Assembly: GCF_000004075.3 (NCBI RefSeq)
Contig: NC_026660.2
Location: forward strand, 23,005,498-23,069,497
DNA: 64,000 nt
Reading direction: 5' to 3'
From: Cucumis sativus
Taxonomy: Eukaryota; Streptophyta; Magnoliopsida; Cucurbitales; Cucurbitaceae
Shown here: piece by piece, positions 12,997 to 24,097 of the stretch
Layout: every line of letters starts with the position of its first letter
How positions within the stretch are numbered: position 1 is the first letter of the stretch
Notes under the pieces: model-generated
Databases searched by the model: none
Seen by the model: the letters and a program-made list of their open reading frames with translations, nothing else
What the model was told of the DNA's origin: nothing
Made by a program: the position numbers and the translations under genes

Positions 12997-14999
12997 GCAT
13001 TTACACACTGATGATGTGTGAGTGTAATTAGTTATTAGTTTTCTCTTTTCGCAAAAAATCAAATTATGCAATTTTTTCCCTTTTAAAAAAGAAATTATGT
13101 CGTTTTTATTTATCCTAATTATTTTGTTTTAATTTTGTATTCTAATATTTTCTTTTGTTTTCGTATAAATAATTTTCTTAAAAGACATTAAAGTATTTAA
13201 TTTTCAGTCAATTTTTTAAAAATATAAACAAGTTTTTAAAAATATTTTTTCTTTGGAATTTGATTTGTTTTTTAAAACCATGTTTATACGTACTTTGATT
13301 TAAAAAATAAAAAACAAATCATTTCCTTAACTTTCATTTTAAAAAATATAATAGATTGAAAACAAAATTAAAAGTATATTTACAATTAAATGTAATATAT
13401 TAACAATAGAATAAAAAAAGTTAAAACTACATTTTCTTTATAAACTAATATTAATATTGAACAAATTTTTAAAATTTCAAAACTAAACACGTCACCCTAA
13501 AAAATTTCGAGGCTTACTTTATTATTTATTTTCAGTATGTTTTTTTCTTGGTGATATTATATTCTGAAAAATGTATAAAATAATTTTTTGAGTACAAAAA
13601 AATTTGGAGTCGAAATTCAAACAATTTTCAAATTGATAAATAAGAATTTCCGTTTTGTACGGTAAACTCCTGAGGGGTAGTAGTGTCTTCTTACATAAAC
13701 ATTGTGGAGAGAAATGATTGCATAAAGCTCTGTCACCACTTTTCTCTTTTCTTTTTTCTTTTTCCAAAATTTATTTTTATCTTTTTTATTATTAATTACT
13801 TTCTGTGTGTTATTTCAAACTGATCCAATTATTTTGGATTTTATAAAGTTTGATTCCATTTCTCTAATTATAATTTGAAAAAAAAAATTGAAACGATGAG
13901 GTTGGAAGAAATACGACCATTTCCAATTTTAAAAAGAATTGACAATGATATTTATCCAATTTGCTTTAATTGATTCCGTACCTTTCACGGATTTTACTTT
14001 TTTGCCCCACCAATTTTTTAAAATTAGTCGCCAAAAATATTCAAATTATTTTGATACAATATAAATCCAATTAAGATTAATTATAATAAGCAGTAATTTT
14101 AAGAATAATAACAACGTATTTAACAATATTTAAAAAAATTACAAATATAATAATGTTTATTATAATGAACTCTTATGATTTATCAATGACAGATAAATAT
14201 TTGCAATATAGTTTATTAGTAGTAGACTCTTATCACTGACTTTGACAACTTTTGGTGTGAATATTGAACTTATAATATCAATGTAATACATTCATTCGTT
14301 TCTAAGAAGTGATTTACACTCTTTATTACAAGACTGAGAGGCTAATGGAGAACTAAAATATGTTAAATTTTTGTTTATATAACTTATGACATAACTAGAA
14401 AATTTATTCGATTATTTGTATATTTCATGCAAAAACAGATATCATTATTCGTACATACGAACGTATTAGCTACCTTTTAAGAGTGGAAATAATAAAAATA
14501 TATATTCTATAGATTTTATACTAAGTTCTAAAATATGTGGTTGAATTCATATAAAATATGTTTTTAAATAGTTGAAAACCCAAAAGCAATTTTCTATTAT
14601 GTCATAAGAAATGAGAAATTTGAAAGACTAGGGAAGATAAATGTTAGAATGAGTCAACCAAATATACTTCAACTTGGAATATATATTTATCATCATCAAT
14701 AATAGAATTTTATAATAGATCATCACAAACAATTGGAGGATTTTTTTAATTTTAAACAATATATAGTCATTTTGGAGTTGAGGGTGAAAAGGTCTTTTAA
14801 AACCCAAGTATTAAATGACCTTATTAAATAGTGAATTCAGTTGGTCAAAGCTATAACTCCTAGTGACAAACAAGGTAAATTTAATTGGTCACACATTTAT
14901 TCTTGCCATGGAACTTTGGTAAATTTAAATTATAAAGTTTTCTTTCCTTTGGGTAATGCAAAGAAAAATGAAACTAACAATATATTAGATCACCCGATA

Positions 15000-15240
15000 C
15001 CCGACACCCGACACTGTAGCATCATCCATGTAGCCATCTTGAATTCAAACACTAGAGATTTTGGTTTGTGGTACATTAAAAAAAAGCTTGACTATCAACA
15101 AATGACATTGGACTTTGTTATAGATCACCAGACACTGTAGCATCGATCCATGTAGCGATATTGGATTCAAATACTAGAGATTTTGGTTCGTGGTACATTA
15201 AAAAAAAGCTTGACTATCAACAAATGTCATTTGTTTGCAC
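15000..15240. repeat. Tandem duplication, ~120 bp x 2
   Basis: The string ACTAGAGATTTTGGTT, followed by GTGGTACATTAAAAAAAAGC, occurs at about 15050 and again at about 15172. Each copy is preceded by GACACTGTAGCATC at about 15010 and 15131. The copies are close to identical, so the duplication is fairly young. Confidence 0.85.
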
Positions 15241-16270
15241 TTTGTTATAAAGTTTTAGGAATGATTTAAGTTCAAGGTGCTTTTTAACAGGAGAAAAGTA
15301 ACTTTTTAGCCATTTTAAAACTTTATCAAAATTGTAAAAGTAACTTGGTAACTCTTCTTTTGTAACAATTATTTTTTTGTTATGAGAAGAACAATTGTGT
15401 CATTTTTTTATATTTGTCATCAATAATTTTACCTTTAAAGACCATACAAGGATGACAAATAAATGTGACGAAATTTAAATTTAATAAATTTTAAATGTAA
15501 TGAAAGTTCATTTTTCTTGTAATGACTAAACATAAATTTAAAAATTTGAAATGTTAAATTTATAATTTAACTGGTACTAATAAATTTGAAAAACCTTAAC
15601 ATTGACCCATGCCAAGGATTTCAGGTATATTCATGGCTGCATACTCATTGAATAAGTCACAAGAACTGGCAAAAGGAAAAGATTGCTTATTCAAATGAGA
15701 CAAATCCTTTTTAAAGATGCAAAGAAAAAAGAGTTTTCATTAACTTTACTTGACAAGAACAGCTCATTCACACATATTTTTCCAAAAGGAGATAATAAAA
15801 CCAGCCAATATAAATGTGACGTTACAATTAATCAACTTAATTACTTGTGGTTGTGTACAGATAATTTACATGAACTTACAAAAAGGAACTTCAAGTAAAG
15901 TAGCCTATTCCCAAGTTAATTCAAGCTCGATTAGATGTCCGTCCTCACAACTGTTGAAACTTGAAAAAAAACAAATATTCTCTTTTAACTAACTGATTAC
16001 AACATACTTATTTTTGTATTGAACAAAAGTAAGCACTAAACAGTTGTTCTTGTTCCTATAGGTTCGTGGCTTCTAAGCAAAAATGGCGATTCACCACTCC
16101 GATCCTCCGTGTGCAAGCTCCATGACAAGTTCGGTTTTGTGTTTGGATCAATACCAACAATGTAAATACCAGTGAGAAAAAGACACTAAATGAAGATCTT
16201 AACCTCCATCTTTGATCTTAACCTCCATCTTTGATCTTAACCTCCATCTTTGCTATAATAAAGGCAACAT
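15240..16270. repeat. Diverged copy of the 3' flank of the MFS gene
   Basis: This kilobase is collinear with about 34,700-35,670, the sequence directly downstream of the MFS transporter on the far side of the tandem array. Shared landmarks are GCCAAGGATT, AAGTCACAAGAACTG, CCAGCCAATATAAATGTGAC, AATGGCGATTCACCACTCC and GACACTAAATGAAGATCT. The copy is diverged and carries no coding part of the gene. The two copies face the same way, so the array sits between direct repeats. Confidence 0.85.
16195..16251. repeat. 19-bp tandem repeat, three perfect copies
   Basis: GATCTTAACCTCCATCTTT occurs at 16195, 16214 and 16233. The homologous place at about 35,625 has a single copy (GATCTCAACCTCCATCTTT), so the triplication arose after the flank duplication. 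Confidence 0.97.
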
Positions 16271-16834
16271 TGTAGAACGTAATACGTAAAGGAAAAAGAA
16301 AAACTCATTTGTAGTTCTTCTCCTATGTGAAAAGTTCCACTTTTACTCCAATGCCGTTCACCCTCTACTCCAATGAACGTCTCACGCAATGTGATTTGTT
16401 TTGATATTTGTTTTGTTTTTTCTTTATTCGAATCGTGTTGTGTTTATATATATATATATGAATCTTAAATGTATAAATCAAATATAATTTTTAATTGTTT
16501 CCAGTTAATTTAGGATTGTTTCAAAGAATGTCAGCAAGTTATTTGTTTTTTTTTTATCTCGCAGCGCAAATTCTTAAATTCAAATGTTTAATCTCAAATG
16601 AATTATACTTGTTCTTATGTGATTAAGGTACTTTTAATTATTGTTTTTTTGTATCTTGCAATCTCATAAACAACTCATAGCTGCCAAACTTTAAATGTCT
16701 AAGATTGAATTAGTCATATACTTGCAACTATGCACGTTTTATTTAGTGTTTAACTACTGTTTTTTAATCTTGCAAAATAAGTCATTTTTTTATGTGATAT
16801 GTGAAATTCTAACTTCAAATAAATTTTTGTAGGA

Positions 16835-17232
16835 ATTAAAAAGTTTAAGAATGTCACATGTTCAGATTTTAGTGTGTTACGATGATACATGGGATGAAGG
16901 ACGAAGGAGGCATGTTAAACGACATTATTGTCAGTAAAGAAATAACACATACAAATTTATTGGCAGAATTATATAACCATGTAAAAGTGGACCCTACAGA
17001 GTTCGACATAATGATAAGATGCATATATGAGATAAAACTGAAATACGAAACTCCTCCATTTGATTTAAACAATAACCGTGATTTAAAATTTTATATTATT
17101 GGTGAAAATACATTGGAGGTCCCTACATACGTCTCATTTGAGCCTATAAGCAATCAAAACAAGAAAAGTACACACAACTCCTCCTATCATGAAATTTATA
17201 TGATCTTTCCCTTCATCTTCCACCTCCCTTAA
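16835..17232 (+). pseudogene. MuDR/MULE-type transposase remnant, N-terminal domain
   Basis: The long frame from 16882 (116 codons) contains GGMLNDIIVSKEITHTNLLA, then VDPTEFDIMIRCIYEIKLKY and RDLKFYIIGEN...VPTYVSFEP. This is the pattern of the N-terminal domain of plant MuDR transposases. Just upstream another frame (about 16872-16910) reads VCYDDTWDEGRR, the expected start of the same domain, so the copy has a frameshift near 16905. The zinc-knuckle and DDE catalytic parts are missing and the frame stops at 17232, next to the foldback element. It is a decayed fragment and cannot be functional. Recognition of the family is from motif memory. Confidence 0.75.
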
Positions 17233-17239
17233 CAATATG

Positions 17240-18750
17240 TTGAAGGCATAAGAGACTTATTAAACATGATAGTATATTTTGTCTTAGTGACTTAGATTGT
17301 TGAAGGCATAAGCGACTTATTAAACATGTATACATTGAAATTTAGATAAGTGCAAGATAAAATATTAAAGCCTAATAAACTTACTAAACATGCATAGGTC
17401 CATTCTAAACGGTTTAGGAAGGGTAGTGATCATATTTTGAAACTCCTACTGAAATTTTGGTAGGTGTGAGATAAAACATTATGACCCAATAAACTTGCTA
17501 AACATAGATAAGGTCATTTTAAACGGTCTAGGAAAGGTAGTAATCTCATTTTGAAACTCCTACTGAAATTTTGGTAAGTGCGAGATAAGACATTACGACC
17601 CAATAAACTTGCTAATCATACATAGGACCATTTTAAACGGTTTAGGAAGGGTTTAAGATTGATTTTGAAAAAGTAGAGTTTTAGGACAAATTTGAAGTGA
17701 AATGTCCAAAATACCCTTATTTAATCCCCACTTCTTCTCTTCAACCTAAAAACAAAACAAAACATTAAAAAAAAAAAAGTAAACTTGTTCTTTTGAACTC
17801 TCTCGCTTCCACACTTCAACTTCAATTTCGGTGCCTCCAATGAACGCCTCTTGGATCCATTTCTTCTCCATGACTCTCTGTTTTTAGTTTTGACTTCAAT
17901 TCCGGTGAACGCTTCTCCACTCCTTCCAAAACTAAAAACAGAGACCCATGAAGAAGAAATGGATCGAATAGGCATTCACCGGAGGCACCTAAGTTGAAGT
18001 CGAAGTGAAGTTAAAGTGTGAAAGTTGGAGAGTTCAAAAGAACGAGTTTACTTTATTTTTTTTTTTAATGTTTTGTTAGGTTGAAGAGGAGAGGAGAGGA
18101 GAGGAGAGGAGAGGAGGGGAGGGGAGGAATTAAATAAGGGTATTTAGATATTTCACTTCAAAATTTTTCCAAAGCTCTACTTTTTCAAAATCAATCTTAA
18201 ACCATTCCTAAACAGTTTAGAATCGTCCTATGTATGATTAGCAAGTTTATTGAGTCATAATGTTTTATCTCGCACCTACCAAAATTTCAGTAAGACTTTC
18301 AAAATATGATCACTACTCTTCCTAAACCGTTTAGAATAATCCTATATATGTTTAGCAAGTTTATTGAGTTGTAATGTTTTATCTCATATGTATCTCGCAA
18401 CTACCAAAGTTTCAAAATGAGATTGCTACTTTTCCTAAACCGTTTAGAATGGTCCTATACATGTTTAACAAGTTTATTAAGCTTTAATGTTTTATCTCGC
18501 ACATATCAAAATTTCAATAGGAGTTTCAAAATGAGATTGCTACCCTTCCAAAACCATTTAGAATGATCCTATGTATGTTTAGCAAGTTTATTGGGTCGTA
18601 ATGTTTTATCTCACACCTACAAAAATTTCAATAGAAGTTTCAAAATGCATGTTTAACAAGTTTATTAGACTTTAATGTTTTATCTCGCATCTATCCAAAT
18701 TTCAATGTATACATGTTTAGTAAGTCACTTATGCAATTATATTTTTTTTG
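17240..18750. mobile_element. 1.5 kb foldback element with long inverted arms and ~114 bp subrepeats
   Basis: The left arm (about 17,240-17,905) is repeated in inverted orientation on the right (about 17,910-18,750). The symmetry centre is near 17,910, where TTTTTAGTTTTG pairs with CAAAACTAAAAA. Each arm holds three or four tandem units of about 114 bases with the phrases AAACGGTTTAGGAAGGGTAG, AATAAACTTGCTAA and CTACTGAAATTTTGGTA, or their reverse complements on the right. The outer ends pair as CGACTTATTAAACATGTATAC with GTATACATGTTTAGTAAGTC. Long subterminal repeats and the adjoining MuDR fragment suggest a non-autonomous MULE/foldback type. It carries no credible gene. Confidence 0.8.
18085..18129. 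repeat. (GGAGA)n microsatellite
   Basis: Six or more units of GAGAG/GGAGA followed by GGGGAGGGGAGG, within the right arm of the foldback element. The left arm lacks the expansion, so it arose after the inverted repeat formed. Confidence 0.9.
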
Positions 18751-19329
18751 TTCAGGCTTCAATATGACTTCGACATTAACTGACATACCCATGTACAAGA
18801 TTGATCATTCCTATCATTTTCATAGTGTTCTATTTTCTATTTTGTTTTTCTTTTTTATATAGTTCAAATACATTCATCGTGTAAATTAAAAAATAAGTTA
18901 TTCCAAATTTGAATTTGATGTTTTAAAATGTATATTATATATATATAGTATATTGCGTTTTAAACTCAATTCAATTTTTTAAAATTAAAATGTGTACTCT
19001 GTAGTATATTTTACATTATACAAGCACATCATATTTAGATTTTATTGTTGTAACACAAAGTTTAAAGAAAGTTTAAATTTGAAACTTGGAAGTAACTTGG
19101 AAGTGAGAAAAATAACTTTTGACCGTTCTAAAATCTTTTTAAAAAATTATAGAGGTTAGTCATTCTTCTGGTATGACAATTATTTTTTATCATAAAAATG
19201 ATTAATTATTTTTTATCATAAAAAAGATCAATTGTGTCGGTTTTTTATATTATGATAGACCATACAATGACTGCAAATAAATGTCACGAAATTTAAATTT
19301 GATAAATTTTAAATGACTCTTAATTGGTT

Positions 19330-20780
19330 AGTTTCCAAACTCTTCAACCAATTTTATATTTTTCAACATCCAACCTTAAACCAAATCTTGAAGTTCAATC
19401 TAAATCCTTAAATCAAACTTCTCTAATCTTTGTTGTCTCTTAAGTTGGTCTTTTTTTTTTAACATTTCAACATTCTACCTTAATCAAAAAAAGTTGAAGT
19501 CCAATCACATATTTTAATCCAAAATTATCTTCTCCTTTCTTATCTCTTTCAATATATCGCACATGAGTCTTATAAGTATCTTTACTCTCTCATTTCTTGG
19601 CTTCACATCTCTACAATTTAATGCAAAAGAAGAGCTCAATGTCTTCCATAAAAAACTTGTAGTCCCATCTCATACTTTAAAACAATCTCTATTCTTGTAC
19701 TCTCAAATTTATCAATTTATCAACTCTTCAACCTTAAACCAATTTATCTTTTAAGTGATTATTAATTTGTTCGTTTCTAAACTCTTCAACCAAATTTATA
19801 TTCTTCAACCTTCAACCTTGAACCAAATCTTGAAGTTGAATCTCAACCCTTAAATCAAACTACTCCATTCTTTGTTGTCTCTTAATTTGTTCATTTTTCG
19901 AAATCTTCATCATCCTACCTTAATGAAAAAAAGTTGAAGTTCAATCACATATTTTAATCCAAAATTCTTCTCCTTTCTTATCTTCATCGTGAAATAGATA
20001 ATTATCAACAACTAATTTGTCATATTATTTTTTCAATATATCGTCCATAAGTCTTATGAGTACCTTTACTCTCCCATTTCTTAGCTTCACGTCCAATTAT
20101 CTACAATTTCATGCAAAGAACGGTTTGGTGTCTTCCTTCAAAAACTTGTAGACCCATATATCTCATACTTTAAATCAATCCATATTCTTGTACTCTTAAA
20201 ATTTTTCAATTTATCAACTCTTCAACCAATTTTGAATTCTTCAACCTTAAACCAAGTTATCTTAAGTCACTCTTACTTTGTTCATTTCCAAATTCTTCAA
20301 CCAAATTTACATTCTTCAACCTTAATCCAAATCCTTCACAAGTCTTATTACTTGCGCATTGCATTGTCTTGACCCTACATCCAATAATCAACTATTTCAT
20401 CAAACAAGGACATGATGCCTTCATTCAAAAAAGTTGTAGTCCAATGGAGACTTTAAACCCAAATTCTCCAATCTTATGCATGCATCTCGTAATTTTTCCA
20501 ATTTATGAACTCTCAAACCACTTTTGTTGTTCTTTATATCCTAAAGAATGGTTATGGTCCATTAAATCCAAATGTTGAAGTCGAATCTCCAACCTTCAAC
20601 TAAATTTCATTAATCCTTTAACAATATTCTCCAACCTTAAACCAAATTTATTGTATCTCTTAATACGTCACTTTTATGAACTCTTTCAACTAAATAATTG
20701 CTTTTTAATCCAAAGAATAATTAGACCTCCCCAATCAAAAAAGTTTGAACTAAAATTACAAACTTTAATCCAAAATTCTC
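19330..20780. repeat. Degenerate CAACCTTAAACC-rich tract (also ~24,960-26,560 and ~30,620-31,650)
   Basis: Phrases such as CTTCAACCTTAAACCAAAT, TTGAAGTTCAATCT, TTAATTTGTTCATTTCC and TCTCATACTTTAAA recur many times at irregular spacing of about 50-250 bases. The longer open frames here are chance products of stop-poor pyrimidine-rich sequence, and several are conserved between units only because the DNA is duplicated. No protein domain is recognisable. Confidence 0.7.
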
Positions 20781-21024
20781 TTATCCTCTCTTATCTTCCT
20801 TCATCATGGAATACAAGACTATCAATAACAAACAACAACAAATTTGTGTTTTCCCCTTTTAATATATCAACCATGAGTCTTCTACAGACCTTTATTAGTC
20901 CAGTTTTCCAGCTTTGCATCCAATTATCTACATTTCAATTCAAAGAACGACTTGGTGTCGTCCATCCAAAAGCTTTAGTCTCATTTCATACTTTAAACTA
21001 ACAATTTATAACCTTATGTATCTC

Positions 21025-21760
21025 CTAAGGCGTGCTTGGGATGCAGACTTGAGGGGGGAGTGGGTTATTTTACTCCACTCTACGATTGGGGCATGAATTA
21101 AGCAAAAAAGGGATTATGGTTGTTTTTCTCCTCGTCACACTCTATTCCACTCTCTTGATTGGGTGCATCTCGAGACCATCATTAATTTTGTTTTTCTCGG
21201 GGTCAATTTCAACTCTTTAAAGAAAATTTCTCAATCTCTCTCAAGAACATCTTTGGGAAACCTTAGCCCAAGATCATACTACATAATATTTATGTTCTTT
21301 AGCTCGGGACAGCTTTGGCCTGTGATCATACTACATTATGCTTATGTTCTTTAGCTCAGGGCTATCTCGGGCCAAAGCCCCGAGCTAAAGAAGATAAGGT
21401 AATGTAGTATGATTTCGAGCCAAAGTTGGCCCGAGATAATCCCGAGCTAAAGAACATAAGCTAATGTAGTATAATCTCGATCCAAAGTTGGCCGAGATAG
21501 CCTCAAGAGAGATCGAGAAACTTTTTTCAAATAGTTCTATAATTTTGGAAAGAATCTCAAGGTCGATCTTGACCAAGATTGACACTGAGAACAACAAAAT
21601 TTGTCAGTCGCCTTAAAATGCACCTGACCGAGAAAACGAAACAGTGTGTGGCAAAGATTTCCAGATTTCCACGTAAAATAACACTAATCCCCATTTTGCT
21701 TAATCCATGCCCCAAACATGGAGTTAGGCTAAAATAACCTACTTCAATCCTCCATATCAC
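21025..21760. mobile_element. 0.75 kb hairpin/TIR element, unit 1 copy
   Basis: The ends are inverted relatives: GGGTTATTTTACTCC and GGGGCATGAATTAAGC...GGGATTA on the left, TAATCCCCATTTTGCTTAAT...ATGCCCC and GGCTAAAATAACC on the right. The interior is itself palindromic: TTCTTTAGCTCGGG and ATCATACTACAT on the left arm face CCCGAGCTAAAGAA and ATGTAGTATGATT on the right, around a centre near 21,370. The edge begins AAGGCGTGCTTGGG (GTGTTTGGGG in other copies), a style seen in PIF/Harbinger-type MITEs, but the superfamily is not certain. No protein is encoded. Confidence 0.75.
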
Positions 21761-21879
21761 TTAATTTTTCGAATTTATGAATTGTTAAACCAACTTTGTA
21801 CTTTGAAATCCAAACCATATATAATTTCTAACCTGTCTAAAAGCTTGTTTCAAATACTTTTTATATATTTTTTTTGCTT

Positions 21880-22030
21880 TATTATAGGCCGCTTAAAGGC
21901 TAATAACATCACATCTTTGTGTGAGAAGCATTTATGTCTCGTTTTGATGTATTAGGCCCCTTATAGTATAAGGGACCATCATTTGGAGGGTTTATTTTTT
22001 ATTCTCTTTGTAATTTTTAATTTTATCTAA
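21880..22030 (+). other. Conserved AT-rich segment resembling an element 3' end (also ~27,670-27,840, ~32,770-32,940)
   Basis: The segment GGCCCCTTATAGTATAAGGG, followed by TTGTAATTTTTAATTTTATC and a poly-A-like end, is present in all three units. It contains a short perfect hairpin (CCCCTTATAGTATAAGGG) and could be the tail of a transcribed element. This is an inference with weak support. Confidence 0.3.
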
Positions 22031-22484
22031 ATGAAAGCTTGGCTTCCCTCAAAAAGGATACAATATTAAACTAGAGCTCAATATTCCACTCCTAGCCACC
22101 TACAACTAACTATATAATTTCATTCCTTGCTCAACATCTCTCAAGTCTATTTACTCTTGAAACAAAAACATGATTTCAAGAAGCACATCAAAAAATCAAA
22201 GATACAGTATAAAAGCAAACATTTATAAGATATGAAAAACATTTACCGAAAATTTTATAAAAACTAGGGACGAAGAAGCCTAACCTTATTTTGAAGAGGA
22301 GAGTATAGCAAACTATATTTTACCTCACTCCCACAATTATTTTGTAGTCATCTTCTAGACACCTTTTGATATATTTTTTAAATTCAAATTTACTTCCTCA
22401 AACAAGGTGAACCTAAAGATAAGGTGCATTGTCATAAAAGGAACAAATAAGTGGTTTATAATCAGCAGATAGTTGGGAATTGGA

Positions 22485-23315
22485 AACTCACCTCGATGAA
22501 TCCATTTCATAATGCCAAGTTGCCAACGGACTTGAAAACTTACAGAAGAAGGATCCCTAAAACGAAACAGCATGCTGTAGGTGTTTCAGATCTCTATAGG
22601 AAAACAATTGTAAGTATTATAAAAGGGAAATAAGAGTTGTCTAGGCTTAGGAGAAACAATACTTACAATGTAAAGGAAGATCGGAAGTTTTGTCCAAAAA
22701 CTCGTGTTGGGCTTTCACAGATGATGTTTCGTGAGTAAGCCTGAATCGTGCATTATCCGCAAAACAAGTTCATCTAGTTTAGTTCCAAAGAGGAAAGGTT
22801 GATCCGTCCATGAGAAAATAAATCGTTAAACTTAAAGTATTGGGGCAAAACATGCAAAAGTTAGGCTATTAAAGGAAAAAGCTTTTTCAAAGAAAAGGAT
22901 AATGGCATACCATTTGAGAACTCATAATTGAGAGTTGAGGTCTCTCCTCCTCCCCATGCCTTCCAACTTCGAATCTGTGCACAAAATTGAAAGTAATGTA
23001 TAAACATAGACACAAGTAGATTTAACAACTAACAGAGGCAATATTATCAAAACTTTGTATTCTCATTTACGGTAGTTGATGTTTAAATTTTTTATGCACA
23101 ATTAATCACAATTTCAAAAATTTTCTTAAACGAAAAGATTGAGTACCAATTTCTTATAAGTTTTCAAAATAAACTTATAGTGAAAAAAGATTATCAATTC
23201 TCCATTTTGCTTTTTTTTTTACCTTGTTAATTCCCAAAAGAATCCATATGCACAACCCCCAACCATCGCTGCAAAGTCGAGAAATGGTTTTCTCCCAATC
23301 ATTTCCTTTTCTGAT
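22485..23315 (-). pseudogene. Unidentified spliced gene fragment, unit 1 copy
   Basis: On the minus strand, candidate exons with good GT-AG borders can be seen. Exon 23315-23223 reads EKEMIGRKPFLDFAAMVGG then CAYGFFWELT. Exon 22974-22911 joins it in frame (RFEVGRHGEEERPQLSIMSS). A following acceptor near 22,840 continues in phase to a stop (FNDLFSHGRINLSSLELN). A separate block ending at a GTGAGT donor near 22,488 reads DPSSVSFQVRWQLGIMKWIH. I do not recognise the protein; one segment is hydrophobic and glycine-rich. Preserved introns point to capture at the DNA level. The unit 2 copy lies at about 28,280-29,095. In unit 3 only the 3' blocks remain (about 33,375-33,660). Confidence 0.5.
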
Positions 23316-23518
23316 CTGCAAACATTCTGAGAGGAAATAATTTGGATGAGTTACTAGAAATCATATATGAGATAATTAACATACAATATTCATCCAAAAC
23401 TCAACAATACTTTTTTTACATCAAGATAAAATAATTTAATCCCATACAATGAAATTAAATCTTAATATCCCTAGTCTATCGAAATATAAAGACGAAACAA
23501 ATGCACTTGATTTGACAC

Positions 23519-23736
23519 TCAAGCGATAGCGTTAGCAGCACTTACAATTCTGGGCCAAAGATCATCACATTCCTTTCCAATTGGAACCCCCATGTAATAG
23601 CAGAACCCTTCATCTCTCCTTTGGGGTTTACGATGACACCAGCATTGTCTTCGAAGTACATGAAGACACCATCCTTTCGGTGCCATGGGTTGCTTTGCTT
23701 AGCAATAACAGCAGGTAGCACCTTCTTCCTAACGTC
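23519..23736 (-). pseudogene. Ribosomal protein L23 (uL14) pseudogene fragment, unit 1 copy
   Basis: Minus-strand translation gives [20 protein letters not shown] then [20 protein letters not shown] and KGSAIT, the C-terminal half of eukaryotic uL14. After this a five-base insertion shifts the frame. The expected ending ([20 protein letters not shown], then stop) is found in the next frame down to 23519. The N-terminal half is absent, replaced by unrelated codons. A functional uL14 is a ribosome-surface protein of about 140 residues; this copy cannot make it. Confidence 0.88.
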
Positions 23737-24097
23737 AATGCAACTGATGCAATCTCGAGATAGATAGAAGCAGCACATGACCCTGTTTATAAAACGAGTT
23801 GGTTTGAGAATTTGTCCAAAAACGAACAGCCAAAGAATTTCGTATCCATATAGAGATCTAAGTGTCTAAAATTAAATATCATTACCATGTTTTTTTCAAA
23901 ATATACCTTCTTTTCTTCACAACCGACCCCACATTTCCTCGCCGGCTCCACTTAGGGTTTCGCTCAATCACCGGACGCAGACTTGAACTAGGCCATGGAG
24001 AGTTAGGGATCACGACCCCCGTTTTCTCGCCGGCTTCACTTAGGGATTCGCTCCGTCACCCCGGACGGGAATCAGCGACAAGTAAATACTGGGGCTT

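Larger units (their letters stand above)
12600..15240. other. Intergenic AT-rich region
   Basis: Apart from the G-box pair and a CTTT microsatellite at about 12715-12740, the region has no recognisable gene. Short frames at 13522-13767 and 14841-15140 are not supported by any motif. Around 14100-14250 there is a diverged relative of the TATCAATGATA-type hairpin element seen near 56-58 kb. Confidence 0.5.

Noticed and set aside
20369..20578. 69-codon plus-strand frame repeated in all three array units (also 26136 and 31224)
   Set aside because: Conservation follows from DNA duplication. The composition is biased by the CAACCTTAAACC tract and there is no domain.
22355..22573. 72-codon minus-strand frame shared by units 1 and 2
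   Set aside because: It runs through a likely splice donor (GTGAGT near 22,488). Only the short DPSSVSFQ...IHR part looks exon-like, and it is reported as part of the unidentified fragment instead.
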